Shown: piece after piece, positions 34,221 through 46,550 of the stretch | Layout of the letters: every line of letters starts with the position of its first letter | Numbering within the stretch: the stretch's first letter is position 1 | Assembly: GCA_025201375.1 (NCBI GenBank) | Contig: JAIWZP010000003.1 | Span: 496,001-560,000 of the forward strand | Origin: Gongronella butleri | Taxonomy: Eukaryota > Mucoromycota > Mucoromycetes > Mucorales > Cunninghamellaceae | DNA length: 64,000 nucleotides | Direction: 5' to 3' | Program-made: the position numbers and the translations under genes | The notes under the pieces: model-generated | What the model was told of the DNA's origin: nothing | The model's database searches: none | Seen by the model: only the letters and a program-made list of their open reading frames with translations

Positions 34221-36733
34221 CGAGATAAAGGACAAGGTACCTTGACAAAAGCGCCATGAACGAGAGAAAAAAAAAAAAGAAAGAAAATGAGGCTGATTTC
34301 AATCTTTTTTATCATCATTGATCTGCGTAGCCTTGGGTCACGTGCGCTTGTCCATCATTGACTTGGAGGGCGGCAAGCAGCCTTTGAGCAATCATGCCAA
34401 CACGATCCATGCTGTGGTCAATGGCGAGCTCTACGACCACGACCGCCTGATCGACGAGCTGACGGCGCACGGCCATCAATTCAAGACACGTAGCGATAGC
34501 GAGCTGGCCCTGCACTTGTGAGTCATTCTCGGCCTGGCCAACTTTTTTTTTTTTTTTTTTTTTGCTTCCCAAGCTCATTGCGTGATTGCGCCTCTTTTTT
34601 TTTATTAGCTACGAGGACTTTGATGTCGATTTTGTGCAGAAATTGCGCGGCGAATTTACCGTGACCATCTGGGATGAGCGCAAGAAGCAATTCATCGTTG
34701 CGCGCGATCGCTTTGGCATCAAGCCCGTCTATTATACGATTTACAATGGCATTTTCATGGTCGCCAGTGAAATCAAGGCGTTCCTCGCCTTGGGATGGAA
34801 GCCAGAATGGGTACGATTAAAAAAAAAATTAGGAGGAGCTCACCCTGAACTCACTTTATTTTGATTTGACAAAGGATCTCAATTCGATTGTGAATGAAGC
34901 CCCATTACCGACTATCGCACGTGCTTCAAGGGCGTCTACAAGGTGAGAGGCATGGGAAAAAATCAAGTTCGGCGTGTCATAAGCCTGACGCGCTCTTTTC
35001 CATCTCTTTTAGGTGCCTCCAGCGCATTACATGACCGTCTCTGCTAGTGGCTCGATTGTCACGCAGCAATATTGGGTAAAACCACGGAAATTGGGATCTC
35101 ATGCAACGCGAAATGACGTCATTTTCCCCTGATTTAGGACGCCGAGTACCCTGACAAGCGCGTGGAAGACACGCGTTCTGTGGACGAGATGATCAAAGGC
35201 GTGCACGACCGATTCCTGGAGGCGGTGCGCCTGCGCCTGCGCGCCGATGTGCCGCTCGGCATTTACTTGAGTGGCGGACTCGACAGCTCTGCCGTGGCCG
35301 GCGTCGCCACGCATCTGCTGCGCCAAAAGGACCCAAATGCCAAGGTTGAAGCCTTTTCTATCTCGTTTACAGGTATAACCAAAGGAAAAAAAAGAGCAAT
35401 GAACACATGCCTGACGCTCAATTCTTGTCTAGATGCCGGCATTTACGACGAAGGGTACATTGCGGAGCGCACGGCCAAGTTTTGCGATGCGAATTTGCAC
35501 AAAATGTCGGTCACTCAAGAAGAGATGGTTGAAAATTTTGAAGAGGCCATCTGGCACACCGAGCAGCCGTCGTCCAACTTGAACACCGTGGGCAAGTTCA
35601 TGCTGTCCAGGTTTGTCCGCGACAAGGGCTACAAGGTAAGCAAGAAAAACAACAAAAAAAGGGGGACAAATGGTCATGCTGACACGTGTTTCTTGGTATT
35701 AGGTGGTGATGACGGGCGAAGGCAGCGACGAGCACTTTATTGGTTACAGCTTCTTCCAAAACGACTATCTGCGCGAGCCGGATCACTCGTCGCCAGGCGG
35801 CTTTGGCACCATTCCCGATGAGAAGCGCCAAAAGATGCTGCGCCAAAAGATGCTTGACGAGTGCCTGGAGATGGGTTTCCATTTCCAAAAGCGTTCAAAG
35901 ACCGCGCACCGCTGGTGCAACAGCACGATGCAGGACGTCATGTGCCGGTTTGGCTCTCTAAACGTCAATTTTTACAATCAAAACGTCCTCGATTACCACG
36001 GCATGCCCGAGCCGGCCACGTCCATGCTCAATTCTTTGAGCGCCGTCACGCGCGAGAAGGCACGTCAAAAGTGGCACTCCGTCCACTCGGCACTGGTAAA
36101 AAAAAAAAAAAAAAGAAAAAAAAGCAATAGACACCTTGTTTTGCTTGAAGACGCGCCTTGACACATTTCATCCTTTTGTATTTCCAGTACCTGGCGAGCC
36201 GCACTTTCTTGCCCAATGTGCTGTGCAACCATCTAGGCGACCGCATCGAGATGGCACACTCCATTGAAGCGCGCACGCCCTTTTTGGATCATCCGCTGTG
36301 CGAATACGTGAATAGTTTGCCTCCGTAAGCCATGAATGTGCGAATTGAGATGACAAGGGCTCATCATTGATCCTTTTTTTGGCACAGGTCGGTCAAGCTG
36401 CGAGGTCTGGACGATGGCAACCATTTGAATGAAAAATGGATTCTGAAAAAGGCAATGGAGCCGTACATCACGCAGGAGATCTTTGACCGCACCAAGCATC
36501 CGTATATTGCGCCAGCATCGAACCCTGAGGAGGATGCCATTGTCAAAATCCTGAACAAATGGATTGTCAAGGAAAAAATTGACAAGCTTGGCTTCATCAA
36601 GTGGGATTTTGTCCAGGAGCAAAAGGAATTGCTCATCAAGACTGGCCATCGCGACGCCTACAAGGACATGCTCGTCCTCATGTCTTACTGCATCCTTTCT
36701 GACCGCTTCGGCATCCCTCCCGCTTATTTCTAG
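34026..36733 (+). CDS. Asparagine synthetase (glutamine-hydrolysing), with apparent 1-nt deletion in exon 4
   Basis: Makes asparagine from aspartate, glutamine and ATP. Exons: 34,026-34,179, 34,331-34,517, 34,609-34,810, 34,875-34,942, 35,013-35,075, 35,138-35,372, 35,433-35,635, 35,703-36,095, 36,188-36,324, 36,388-36,733. The start MCGF puts the catalytic cysteine at position 2 after Met removal. The glutaminase domain includes RGPDSRG, VVNGELYDH and RSDSELALH; the synthetase domain has the PP-loop YLSGGLDSSAVA and TGEGSDE. Corrected length is about 662 aa, as in long AsnB-type enzymes. Exon 4 is 68 nt, but both neighbours need 69; its second half reads TDYRTCFKGVYK only after one added base near 34,899 (a GG probably reduced to G). 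This is either a base-call error or a real inactivating mutation; the rest of the gene is intact. AATAAA follows at 36,767. Confidence 0.93.
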
Positions 36734-37880
36734 TGGGTGAAATGGGACGATAGTGTCATTTGCTTGAATAAAATGGCATTTGCGCGCCTTTTTTGACATT
36801 CATGCAGGGTCCAACGGCGGCCAATTCTAATGAAAAAAATATCTCGGTGACAAGCTCGCCCAGCCACTTTTATGCCGTGCAAAGCCACCGGGCGCTGTCA
36901 TTATAAAAAGGCGCGAATTTGCCCCGTTTCTTGTCTTTAGTACAATCGGGAGGAAAATTACAAGATATTAAACGCCAAACTAACGGGATTTGGCCAATAT
37001 TTTCACTGGAGGTGTATTTTTACGTCGGATGCCCATGGAGCGTTTAAAAAAAAGAAAAATGTTCTTAGTTCACGAGCAATCCCGGATTTCATGGAAAAAA
37101 ATGAAGCGTTTGGCTGGTGAAAAAAATGAAGGCATGGAAGCTGTTGCCATCGGTCCGCGAAAAAAATTGAGGTTGATCAAACTAGGTAATGGATGCCGGG
37201 CAGCTTTTTTTCTTTCAGGCGAAGTGTGTGGTTCCATAGCAGAAAAAGTCTCGATATGATAGCTCGGTGTGAGCATCATGCATTCCAAAATTGGCTGTTG
37301 GGCGAATGTTGTGCTTCGATTGCAAATGGACATCACGAGAAATGAGAGCTTGATAGGTGTCTGCAGAAAAAAATGGCCAAGATAGGTCCGTGTGCTGCGC
37401 ATCATTCATGCATCCGAAAAATGACTGTTGTGTGAGTGTTGTCTGTTGTGGTTTCATTGTAGCAATTGGACATCGCGAGAAATGAGAACGAGTGTGGTGG
37501 TTCCATTACAGGTGGAGATCACGAGAAACGAGAGAATGAGTAGCTCAATTCACTTTTTGTGGAAACCTCGGCGCGGAGTCGCACCAACTTTTTTTTTTTT
37601 TTTTTTTTTTTTTATCCAGAAAACCCTCGATGGGTCGGTGCGCGCATCATGCATCTCAAAAATGGCCGTTGAGCGAGGGTTGTGGTTTCATTGCAGAAAA
37701 AAAGGACCTAGATAGGTCCGTGTGCTGCGCATCATTCATGCATCCCAAAAATGGCTGTTGTGTGAGTGTTGTGGTTTCATTGCAGCAATTGGATGGACAT
37801 CACGAGAAATGAGAGCATGAGTGTCTCGATTCACTTTTTATGCAAACCTCGGGGGTCGCTGCTCTTTTTTTTTTTAGTTC
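36734..37880. repeat. Spacer with R3 right copy and partial R3 tails
   Basis: Begins with the asparagine synthetase 3' end (AATAAA at 36,767-36,772). R3 right copy is at 36,938-37,364. After it, partial R3 tails recur as GCATCATGCATCCCAAAAAT followed by GGCTGTTG and then ACATCACGAGAAATGAGAG, near 37,395-37,540, 37,637-37,760 and 37,730-37,850. No gene is visible. Confidence 0.7.
36938..37364 (+). repeat. Direct repeat R3, right copy (downstream of asparagine synthetase)
   Basis: Partner of 32,425-32,858 in the same orientation; the two bracket the asparagine synthetase gene about 4.5 kb apart. Sequence order is the same from TAGTACAATCGGG to GAGAGCTTGA. Confidence 0.85.
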
Positions 37881-38082
37881 AGCAACTCCCGATTGTTCGG
37901 TGTAAATGGTAGGACACAGCACAATACCAAAGGGAAATGTCGACGTCGTCGTGCAAACCCAAGGACTTCGCGCAATAAAGAATGAATTCGTCACCCCGCT
38001 TAAAGCCCGCCCTGGAGCCGCGTTCTTTTCCTACGCTACCCTTCTTTCTCTCTCTTTTTTTTTTTTTCTTCCTTTCATAGTC

Positions 38083-38460
38083 ATGCGCACATGCGAGCAC
38101 ATGCAAGCACGACACCGCGCAACAGACTGAAAAAGCACTGGAAAAGGACAAAAGCCGCTGATGTTCACTATTTTTTTTTGGTGTCTTGGCGCGTCCTGTT
38201 GCCTGGCTTCGTCCTCTTTTTTTCTCTAACGGCCGTGCGAGCACATGCAAGCATGACATCGCGCAACACACTGCAAAAGCACCGGAAATGGACGAAAACA
38301 ACTGATAATCACTTTTTTTTTTGCAGCCTTGGGCACGCATCATGTTGTTGCCTGACATCCTTTGTCCTGTTTTTTTTTTTTTCTCAAGGCCATGCGAGCA
38401 TATGGGCCCTCGACACCACGCAACACACTGTGAAAGCACCGGAAATCAATGTAAACAACC
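38083..38460. repeat. Three tandem copies of a roughly 150-nt unit
   Basis: The block GCGAGCACATGCAAGCA followed by CGCAACACACTG and AAAGCACCGGAAA starts near 38,093, 38,237 and 38,394 (spacings 144 and 157). Each copy ends in a T-run. A 186-codon minus-strand frame (37,879-38,439) runs through all copies, so its translation is internally repetitive (VCCAMSCLHVLA and VCCAVSCLHVLA); I treat that as a by-product. Confidence 0.7.
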
Positions 38461-38479
38461 GCTCTTTGCTGTACTTTGT

Positions 38480-40387
38480 CTTTTGTATTGCTCGGTGAAT
38501 CAATGGTGCCAGCAGCGATTTGCACCAGCAGCAACGACATCAGCGCTTCATGGCCCCCAAAGATGATTTAGAGCCAAGGTAAGACCTCTCTCTCTTTTGT
38601 CTTCACTCAATTTAATAAAGAAGCTGCTAGACACAAAACGACATATAGTAGCTAAAAAGGGCGCGAGGAGAGAGGCTTGGAATCATGCAAAATTGGTCAT
38701 GGATTCCAAGATGGCTGCCGTTGTCGGAGTGTTGTGGGTCGCTCGTCCTTTTTTTTAGTCCAGGAACCCTCAATAGCTCGTCGGTGTGCGCATCATGCAT
38801 CCCAAAAATGGCTGTTGGCTGTTGGGCGAGTATTGTGTTTCGTTGCCGCCAAAAAAAAAAAAAAGGCGGATGGGCATCACGAGAAATGAGAACTTGAATG
38901 TCTCAATTCACTTTTTATGCAAACCTTGGGGGTCATTCGTCCCTTCCATTCCAAAAATGGCTGTTGGGCGAGTATTGCGGTTTCAGATCCGGTCGACACG
39001 CGGGTTTTATGATAATTGCTCATGAGAAGAGGAAATCAAAAAATATGGCTATCGTGGCCCAGCACCTTTCAACGTCAAGAAGTGACCCCACATCTTGCCA
39101 GGCCAGGCCAAGGCCTCCGGACCTTGTTGTCAGTAAATCTGGAATAATAATAGGGGGTCGACTAGACCCTTGTCGAGCAAGTCGCCAATTAAGAAATGGT
39201 CAAAAATCCGAGCTTTCTTCATCAGTTTCGATCCAATCGCGGTGAAACTGTATTCATCCGATAGAGATCTGACAGCTGCATTTGACACGTAAAAAGAGCC
39301 ATAAGTCGTCCTTTCCATTTTCGAGCAACCTGAATTGGAACATTTTTGAAATGTTAGATCGGATTTTTTCAAGCTTGCAAATGTCGATCATCTGGCGTGC
39401 AAACAATCAGAAAATGTCGTATGTGTGTGTTTCTTTCGAACGGTGCTGATTTCAACGCGATCCATCAAGAATTTCAAGAGCCAGAGCCAAAATAGTGAAA
39501 ATAAAGAAATTTTGGATTCATCAGCACAATAATCCAGTTGATCTCGCGGTTCTTTTAATTTCTCATGAAAGAGACAATTAAAAATACGCGTTTCAAGCGG
39601 TCCAACACGCGCCTTTTAAAGCCAAAACCAGGAAATGGCCCCACAACTTGCCAGGCTAGACAAGGGACTCCGGATCTTGCTTTTTCTCGCGATCTTTAAA
39701 TTATTTTCTGAGAAGAGTAGTGGCTATTATCATTAGGCGGCAAAATTCTCTACGATGCTGTAGCTTGCGCTTCCATTAAAAAAAAAAGACAAAGTCTAGA
39801 CTTTTCTAATGATAATTTTACCTCTGTAACAAGCAAGTGCATCTTTTAGCTGATCGGATCGATAGCTAGTGATGCCGAATATTATGCCTGTGAATAAATT
39901 GGTCCATTGTCGCGTCGGGATCACGTGCCGGAGCGGAGTCACGCCACTTTTTTTTTTTTGGTTTTGAAACCAAATCAGGAACCACAGGGTTTTTCCTCGA
40001 GTGGCGTCTGTTGAACGAGCGGCATAGGAGCGGAAATGCTTTGATTTTGACCGAGTTGCATGAATTTGCTGTGTGAGTATCGTCAAGATCATGTGAACCT
40101 GCCAATGAAATATGATTTCTATTTATTGACTGCCAAAAGTGAGATGATGCATGCCAAAATTTTCATGCCAGCCGTGCAGGCTAATGGGATCCGGGACGCG
40201 TTTACATAAGCATGAATGCATCCACGGGTAAAAAGGGCGCGGGACGCGCTCATCGTGGGCAAACAACGGGAACAATGACGATCTCTCTGATTTCTTTCGG
40301 CTTGCTTACATCACTCCTTTCTGTTTATTGTCAATTCTTGGCTACTTTCCCCCGAAAATTGATTGATGTGCGTGAGAGCGAACGTGC

Positions 40388-40418
<31 letters not shown>

Positions 40419-41408
40419 GTACGTGGCACGACAGAGAGGTTAAGCTTTGCAAATGGGACGAGGCCGTGTGCGCGGACACATACGCACAACCGATATACTT
40501 GCAACGATCATCTGACGTCAGCTTATTGATTCTTTGATGATCCTGATGTTCACTTGCCGATCATGCATCAAAGAAACACAATTCTTGCCTTCATTCTCGA
40601 AAAAAAAAAGCAATTGCGAATTTTGGAGCATAGGGGCGGGGTCTAGCCCCTTTCCCCCCTAGTTGCCATTTTTTTTCTTTTGGTGGTGCGAATGCATTGT
40701 TCAGGTGCAATGAATGATTAAAAATGAAAGGCATGTGAATGTGATTTGCCAAACGTAGGCGTGTACAAGAATTGTCTCATGGGTTGGACGTTGCTTTTGA
40801 GGCGAGACTGGACTCAAAAGTGATGAAAAAAGATTGTCTTAATGAAATGGAGTGTGAGGTGACACAAAAGGATGGTAAATTGAGGCATTGCGACCGATGA
40901 TTAGCGGTCTCTCCGCACTTCCAGTCCATCCATCAGGGGAAAACGAGAATGATCATGGTAACACACACGTCAATTAGACTTTAGGCATCACCCCAAGGTT
41001 GGCAAGTCCCAACTCCCCATTCCCTTTGGTCATCCAGGGACACACGCAGACAAGGCGCGGAACCAGCGGCTTCCGTAATTTAGGGATGGTGTTTTTTTTT
41101 GACTTCATGCGTGCAGAGACTTTGGCTCGTGTCTCGTAGCCTAGATGAAGACAGAAATAAGCTTCTCTTGTGTTGCATGATAAACGCTTGGAATTGGCAG
41201 CTCGGATGGTTTTTTTTTTTCTTTCTTCTTCTTTCTTGCTCCTTTTTTTTCATTTGTTGCTTTGACCCTCAGTCCTCGCACACCGCCAGCACGATAGTCT
41301 TGCGCGATTTCCCTTTCCATTCCTTTTCTCTCTCTTTCTTTCTCCTTGCACACCGTCGCTCCCTTTTTTTTTCTTCTCGTTCTCGTTCACCTGCTCGCGA
41401 CAACCACC
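38480..41408. repeat. Repeat field and spacer before the 7TM gene
   Basis: A partial R3 tail is at about 38,780-38,960. A copy of the 160-nt repeat region is at 39,150-39,560, including the unoccupied pogo target TA at 39,163-39,164. From 39,600 to 41,400 only short frames are seen, with T-runs near 39,950 and 40,391. The DNA becomes pyrimidine-rich at 41,210-41,400, just before the next ATG, as expected for a promoter and leader. Confidence 0.6.
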
Positions 41409-43407
41409 ATGGATGCCAACACTCTTTGGAGGCAATGCCATGATGGGTATTGCCATTGCGATTGGCGCCTCCAAGTGTACGGCTGCGACGAAACCAAGAT
41501 TCTCAAAGGGTTATATATTGGCGATGCAGCATTGTCGGTCCTTGCCGGCATACTAGGTATGCAAAAGAAGAAAAAAAGGAAAACATGCGCGCGCTATGAT
41601 CACCCGGGACCACGCCGCGTCTCCTTGGATCCACGCATCCCCTTTTTTCATCTCACGCCATGCCGTTTTTTTTTTTTTTCTTTTTCGTTTGTCAGCATTC
41701 CTTGTACTATTCTATAGACTCAAATATTGCAATCAGACGATTTTTCAGATCAGGACAAGTTCAGGCTTCATCCGCCCGATGCCAATTGAAGCGATGCTGC
41801 TGTTCATCGGCATTTTTAATGTCTGTAAGGGCCCCGCACCTCAAAAAGACTCGTTTTTATTTTAATTGAGGGGGCCTCGAGGGCCGTGGTAACGTGCATG
41901 ATGTTGAAATTAATTTTTTTTGGACTATTGTTTTTTTTTTTGAGCGTAGTACGAGCTCTCCAGGCGCTGATTTTGGTGACAGGCGTGTTGGACAATGTCG
42001 CGTTCCGCTCATTTGCGTTTGAATTCCCTTGGGCCTTTGGTTACGCAGCGCTAGCGAGCTATGTGTTTGGTGTGGCTCATACAATGTGTGATGTAAATGA
42101 AAAAAAAAGTGGGGTTGCGTGACATGACAGAACGCACCGGGCAAGCGGGCGACAGCCCCGCGGCATAATCCACTGGACGGCCACTGACGTTTATTTTTTT
42201 TTTCTTCCAGAATGCAAAATACGTGTCGTGGTTCCACAACGCTCTTAGAATAGATTTATTGTGCACCACCCTGATTGTGCTACCATTCATTTCCAATAAC
42301 ATTGTTTCCATCTCCGCCGGCGTCAATGCATTGCATGGGGATGAGGCCAAGGCCCAGCTGTTCACGCGCATTCTATATGGCTTTTGGACCTTCTATTGTG
42401 GTAATGGCAACGAAAAAAGGGGGCAGCGCATGGTTGCAATGGAAGCATAAACGTGGACATTGCCGACAAAAAAGCGTGCAAGGGAGGCAAAAGAAGGAAC
42501 AATGACGCGTGCGCGCCGGGTTGGGGCAAAAAAACAAGGAGTAGCGAAAAAATGAGCGAGCCGTCGGGGTCAGCTGACACGTGCCCCTTTTTGCTTCTTT
42601 TTATGAACCTTTTTTTTTATTTTTTTATTTGGCGCTCGTAGGGAGCCTGTCGCTGATTTTCCTCATTTCTGGCTCACAACTTGTACGGCTGCTAAAACAA
42701 CACCTGTTTTTTTACAAGCGCGACAAGCAGGTCCTGATGAACATGAAGACAGGCATTCTCAAGGTGCGCCTTGTGACGTTGGTCGGGTCGCTGTGCCTTT
42801 TCATCTTTGCGCTCGTGGTTTTGATTTATGCCATTTATCGCGAGCCAACGTTTGACATTCAACCACTGCATCTGACCATTGGCTTTGCTTGGTCCTACGA
42901 CGGCTGCCTTGCGTCGCTCCTCGTCGAATTGATTGTGATTCTAAAGTAAGATTTGGTTCTTTTGTGTTTGAAACGCGCCAATGCTGATCGTTTTTTCAAA
43001 GTCCGCGGATGACAGGCTCGCTTGGCAAGTTGCAATTCCTTGGCAATTCGACGGACGAGACGACGACAATGGACGATTCGCGACACACGTCCATCACACC
43101 CTTGACATTGGCCATGGCCAAGGACGAGCGCATTGGCATGAGCCATTTCCGGCTGAAACAATCATCGTTTTACTACATGACACCGCCATCGTCACGGTCC
43201 TTTGACGAGTCCAAGCAGCCATTGTCGTCATCGGCGGCCTCGTCGCCGCAAAAGGAGCGCACCATTGAAGACGACCTAAAACAATACAATGCCGTGACGC
43301 GCAGCGCGCAGGTTCAGGCGCGCATGCCGTCCAATGCACGCCGTCCGAGCCATACCACAGAACACACATCGCCCATTGTCATGACCCCGTTTTCCACCTA
43401 CTACTAG
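41409..43407 (+). CDS. Unidentified multi-pass membrane protein (about seven TM segments)
   Basis: I do not recognise a named family. Exons 41,409-41,556, 41,696-41,824, 41,950-42,092, 42,211-42,400, 42,642-42,945 and 43,002-43,407 join in frame to 439 aa. About seven hydrophobic segments are visible: near LYIGDAALSVLAGILAFLVL, MLLFIGIFNVLRALQALIL, WAFGYAALASYVFGVA, LLCTTLIVLPFI, FWTFYCGSLSLIFLISG, LVGSLCLFIFALVVLIYAIY and a last one near CLASLLVELIVIL. The C-terminal tail of about 130 residues is hydrophilic and rich in S, T and P, as in fungal GPCR-like proteins with cytosolic regulatory tails. The N-terminus is short and cysteine-rich, without a signal peptide. It may be a receptor-like or transporter-like protein; topology alone supports neither. 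Confidence 0.85.
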
Positions 43408-44024
43408 TCTGCTTTTTTTTTTCACTTTTTGTCATACACACAAGCCCATTTACAACACTACTACTTCATGTACCATATTAAACTCATCCCTTGTTCATTT
43501 TTTCACGTCAATTGCTTTATTACTAGTGTGCATAATCAAAAAATGGGAGAAGGGGGAGGGTAGAAAAGAACAGGGTTGAAAAAAATATCACAATAATCTG
43601 TAAAAAAAGAAAAAAGGAGCGGTGAGGGATATCCAGGGAGTGACGAGATGACAATTGAAGCGTCAGAGAGGGCGAGGGGAGGGCACACGTCGCTCAGTCG
43701 ATCATGAAAGCGCGTCGAAAAGAGAAGAAAAAAGAAAATAGGAAAAAATAATACGATGTGAATGAGAGACTTGTGAAAAAGAGCGAGTGAGCACACTGGG
43801 GAGACAGGGGACGGCGGAGGAGGGGCACATCAAAAAGAAGAAAAAAGGTAGGAGGGGAATCAGGGGCAGGTGCAAATACATGAGGTTCGGGGGGTGGGGA
43901 ATGAGAGGACGTGGAAAGGACAGACGATAAAAAAAAAGTGGATCGAGCGGCGCCAATTGGTAAAGAGGTGAGGAGAAGCGTGTGAGCATGTGGCGGATGC
44001 GGTTATTTTTTTGTACGTTTTCTG
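43408..44024. other. Convergent spacer, purine-rich
   Basis: Between the 7TM gene (+) and VAC8 (-). From about 43,540 to 43,990 the + strand is strongly G/A-rich (the VAC8 downstream side is therefore C/T-rich). No gene is visible. Confidence 0.6.
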
Positions 44025-46550
44025 CTAATTGGCGTCATCCTGAGGAGTAGACGCGTTCCTGGACGCGTCGTCTGCGGCATTGGGTGCCGGTGAGTTGCCA
44101 TTGTTTGCTGCGGCGGCGTCGGGGCGCAGCAGATCGTAGACACGCTTGGCGAGTCCGACAATATCACCCTCCATATCGTCCGGATTGTCGTCGTTGGCAT
44201 CGGCGACAGCCTTTGGCTTTTTAAGCGGTGTGTTTGCAATGCGCTGAATACTCGCGACGATGTCGTGCGATTGTGAGATCTTGGCGGCCAGGTCTGCATC
44301 ACCACCCTCCAGGAATTGTTCCACGGTCCACACGCCAATGTGCTGGAAAGCAATATCTTGGTTTTCACTGAGGAATTGCACAAGGAATCCGTGGATGCCG
44401 TCCCCAGGCTCGCGCCACACCGCCACAAATGGCGAATAGTCCTTGACTATGGGTCAAAAATGAAAGAAAATGCGTAAAAAACGCGCGTTAGCCCAAATGA
44501 TTCCAAATGGATTTTCAGTGATTTTCAATGATTTTCAATGATTTTGATCATTTTTAATCGCTCCAATATTCCAATTGGATACCGATGGCTTCCCCTCTTT
44601 ACCTTTAGAGCTCAAGTTGCCGATGGCGGCGGCAGAGTTGCCTTGCACCTCCATGTTGATGCTTGCAGTCAGGGGAACGAGAACATTGAGCACGTTCATC
44701 GAAAGCAGGCGCTGCTTGAGCTCGTCGCTGAGGGCGAGGACGGCAATGGCGGCGGTCATTTCAGTTTGGACGCTCGTGGGGACCTGGTGGATGAGATTTT
44801 TGATACGTTCGACGGCGCCGGCATCGATGATGGCGCGTTTGTTGCGTTCTGAGCTGGCAGCGAGGTTGCGCAGGGTGGAAATCGCGTGGCACTGGATCTC
44901 CTCGTTCTCGTCGTACGAGAGCAACTCAATGAGCGGGTTGACAAAACCTTCGTCTATGATGGGCGACTCATTTGTCGGGTGGATGCTGATGTTCCTGATG
45001 CACGCTACCGACGACAAGATCAATGGTAGGAACGACGACTTTAGAAGGCGCAGCAGTGGCGACAGACCCTTGCACCGCACAATTTCCAGCTGGTATTTCT
45101 CGTCCGACGCCAAATTGCGCAGCGCAAGCGCCGCTTGGCATTGCACCTTGAGACTTTTCGTGTCCATCAGCGCAATCAAGTATTGCACGAGCCGTGAGTC
45201 CGTTTGGGCCAGCTTTTTGCGGTTGTTGGCTGAATAGAGAATTAAAAAAAAGGGCCGTTGAGTGGTCGTCGCGAGTCAAAATGTCTAGTGCTTTTTTTTC
45301 GTCTTTTTCTTACCATCGACGGCAATATTGCTAAGAGCCGTGGTGCAATAGTATTGGACGTCGGCATCCTCGGATGAGAGCAAGCTGATCAGCACTGGGA
45401 TGGCGCCGGCATTGACCAATTGCTGCCGGTTGTCCTCTAAACTCAAGAAGATCGAAGGTCAATGCGCGCTTTTTTTTTATAAACTTTCGCAAAACCATAC
45501 GGGTATGGGTCATGTTGAGCAACGCGCCAGTGGCGTTTCTCTGGACGCGTTGGTCCTTTGAGCGCGCAAGGTCGACCAAAAGGCGCAGGGCATCGGATTT
45601 GGCAATGCGTGCTTTGTTCTCGTCTAAAAGCGAAGAAAAAAAAAAAAAAAGAAGGGGTCATGTGGGTCAGGGTAGCAAAAGGACCGAGTGTGGCACGCAA
45701 GGCATAAAAAGGGAGCGCGGGACGGAGTGGTCAGGGGCGAAGAAAAAAAAAGGGGGGGGAGGTGACGAGGGGGGCTTTTTTTTTTTTACCACAAGTGGCA
45801 AGGTTGGTGATACATCCCACGGCATTGCACTGCACTTCTACATTGGGGCTGCCCATTTGACGAATCAGTTGCTCCAGGCCGCCCAGTTTGACAATCAGGA
45901 GTTTGTTTTCACCTTCAAAACAAACAAATAAGAAAAAAAGGTGAGTTTTGTGCGCGCGCGCGCCTTGTTTGAGCCCAGAAAGCTCCCCGTCCATTCCTTA
46001 CTGTTGACAGCCAGATTGCCCAGCGCGGCACTGGCCGCGCGCTGCACCTCAATGTCATGCGATTGTAATAAAAAGAGGATGGGATCCAGCGTTTCTCGGC
46101 CTACCTGGCGCACATCTGTCGAAAAAAAAAAAAGATCCGGATAAACACCATGTTTCCTATACATTTTTTTTTTTTTTTTTACCTTTCTCGGTGATTTCAG
46201 CAAAGGCGAGCGCCGCGGAGCGCTGCAAATCGACATTGTCGCTGTAGGCGAGGGTGGAGAGAGGTCGTAATGGCTCGCCCTCGAAAAAGTTGGTATGACT
46301 TCGATCTAAAAGAAAGCATGAGCGCGTCAATTCGTCGATTTAAAGGAAATCTAGCTTACTCTCGAGGTATTGCAATAACTCGGCAATGGCGGCACGCTCG
46401 TTCTCTTGCAAAAGAGGCTCGTACAGGCCCGTTTTGCTTTGTTCTAAAAAAAAAATAAATAAATTGGGGTCAAAACACCATAAACCCAACACGAAGAGGG
46501 CCCCACTTACTTCCACAGCAGTCAGTGCACACACTGCAAGCATTCCCCAT
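44025..46550 (-). CDS. VAC8: Vacuolar armadillo-repeat protein Vac8
   Basis: Vacuole-membrane scaffold for vacuole inheritance, nucleus-vacuole junctions, homotypic fusion and selective autophagy. Nine exons: 46,511-46,550, 46,360-46,443, 46,183-46,305, 46,002-46,115, 45,790-45,912, 45,501-45,623, 45,315-45,436 (boundary within one base), 44,603-45,229 and 44,025-44,446; 592 aa versus 578 in yeast. The N-terminus [13 protein letters not shown] gives a myristoylation glycine and several palmitoylation cysteines. Armadillo repeats follow with family-typical stretches: [79 protein letters not shown] and [11 protein letters not shown]. Many introns fall at repeat boundaries. The low-complexity C-terminus ([12 protein letters not shown], then N/A/D-rich) is lineage-specific. 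Confidence 0.96.

Noticed and set aside
37879..38439. 186-codon minus-strand frame as a gene
   Set aside because: Lies wholly in tandem and dispersed repeats and has no family similarity; kept as a finding only.
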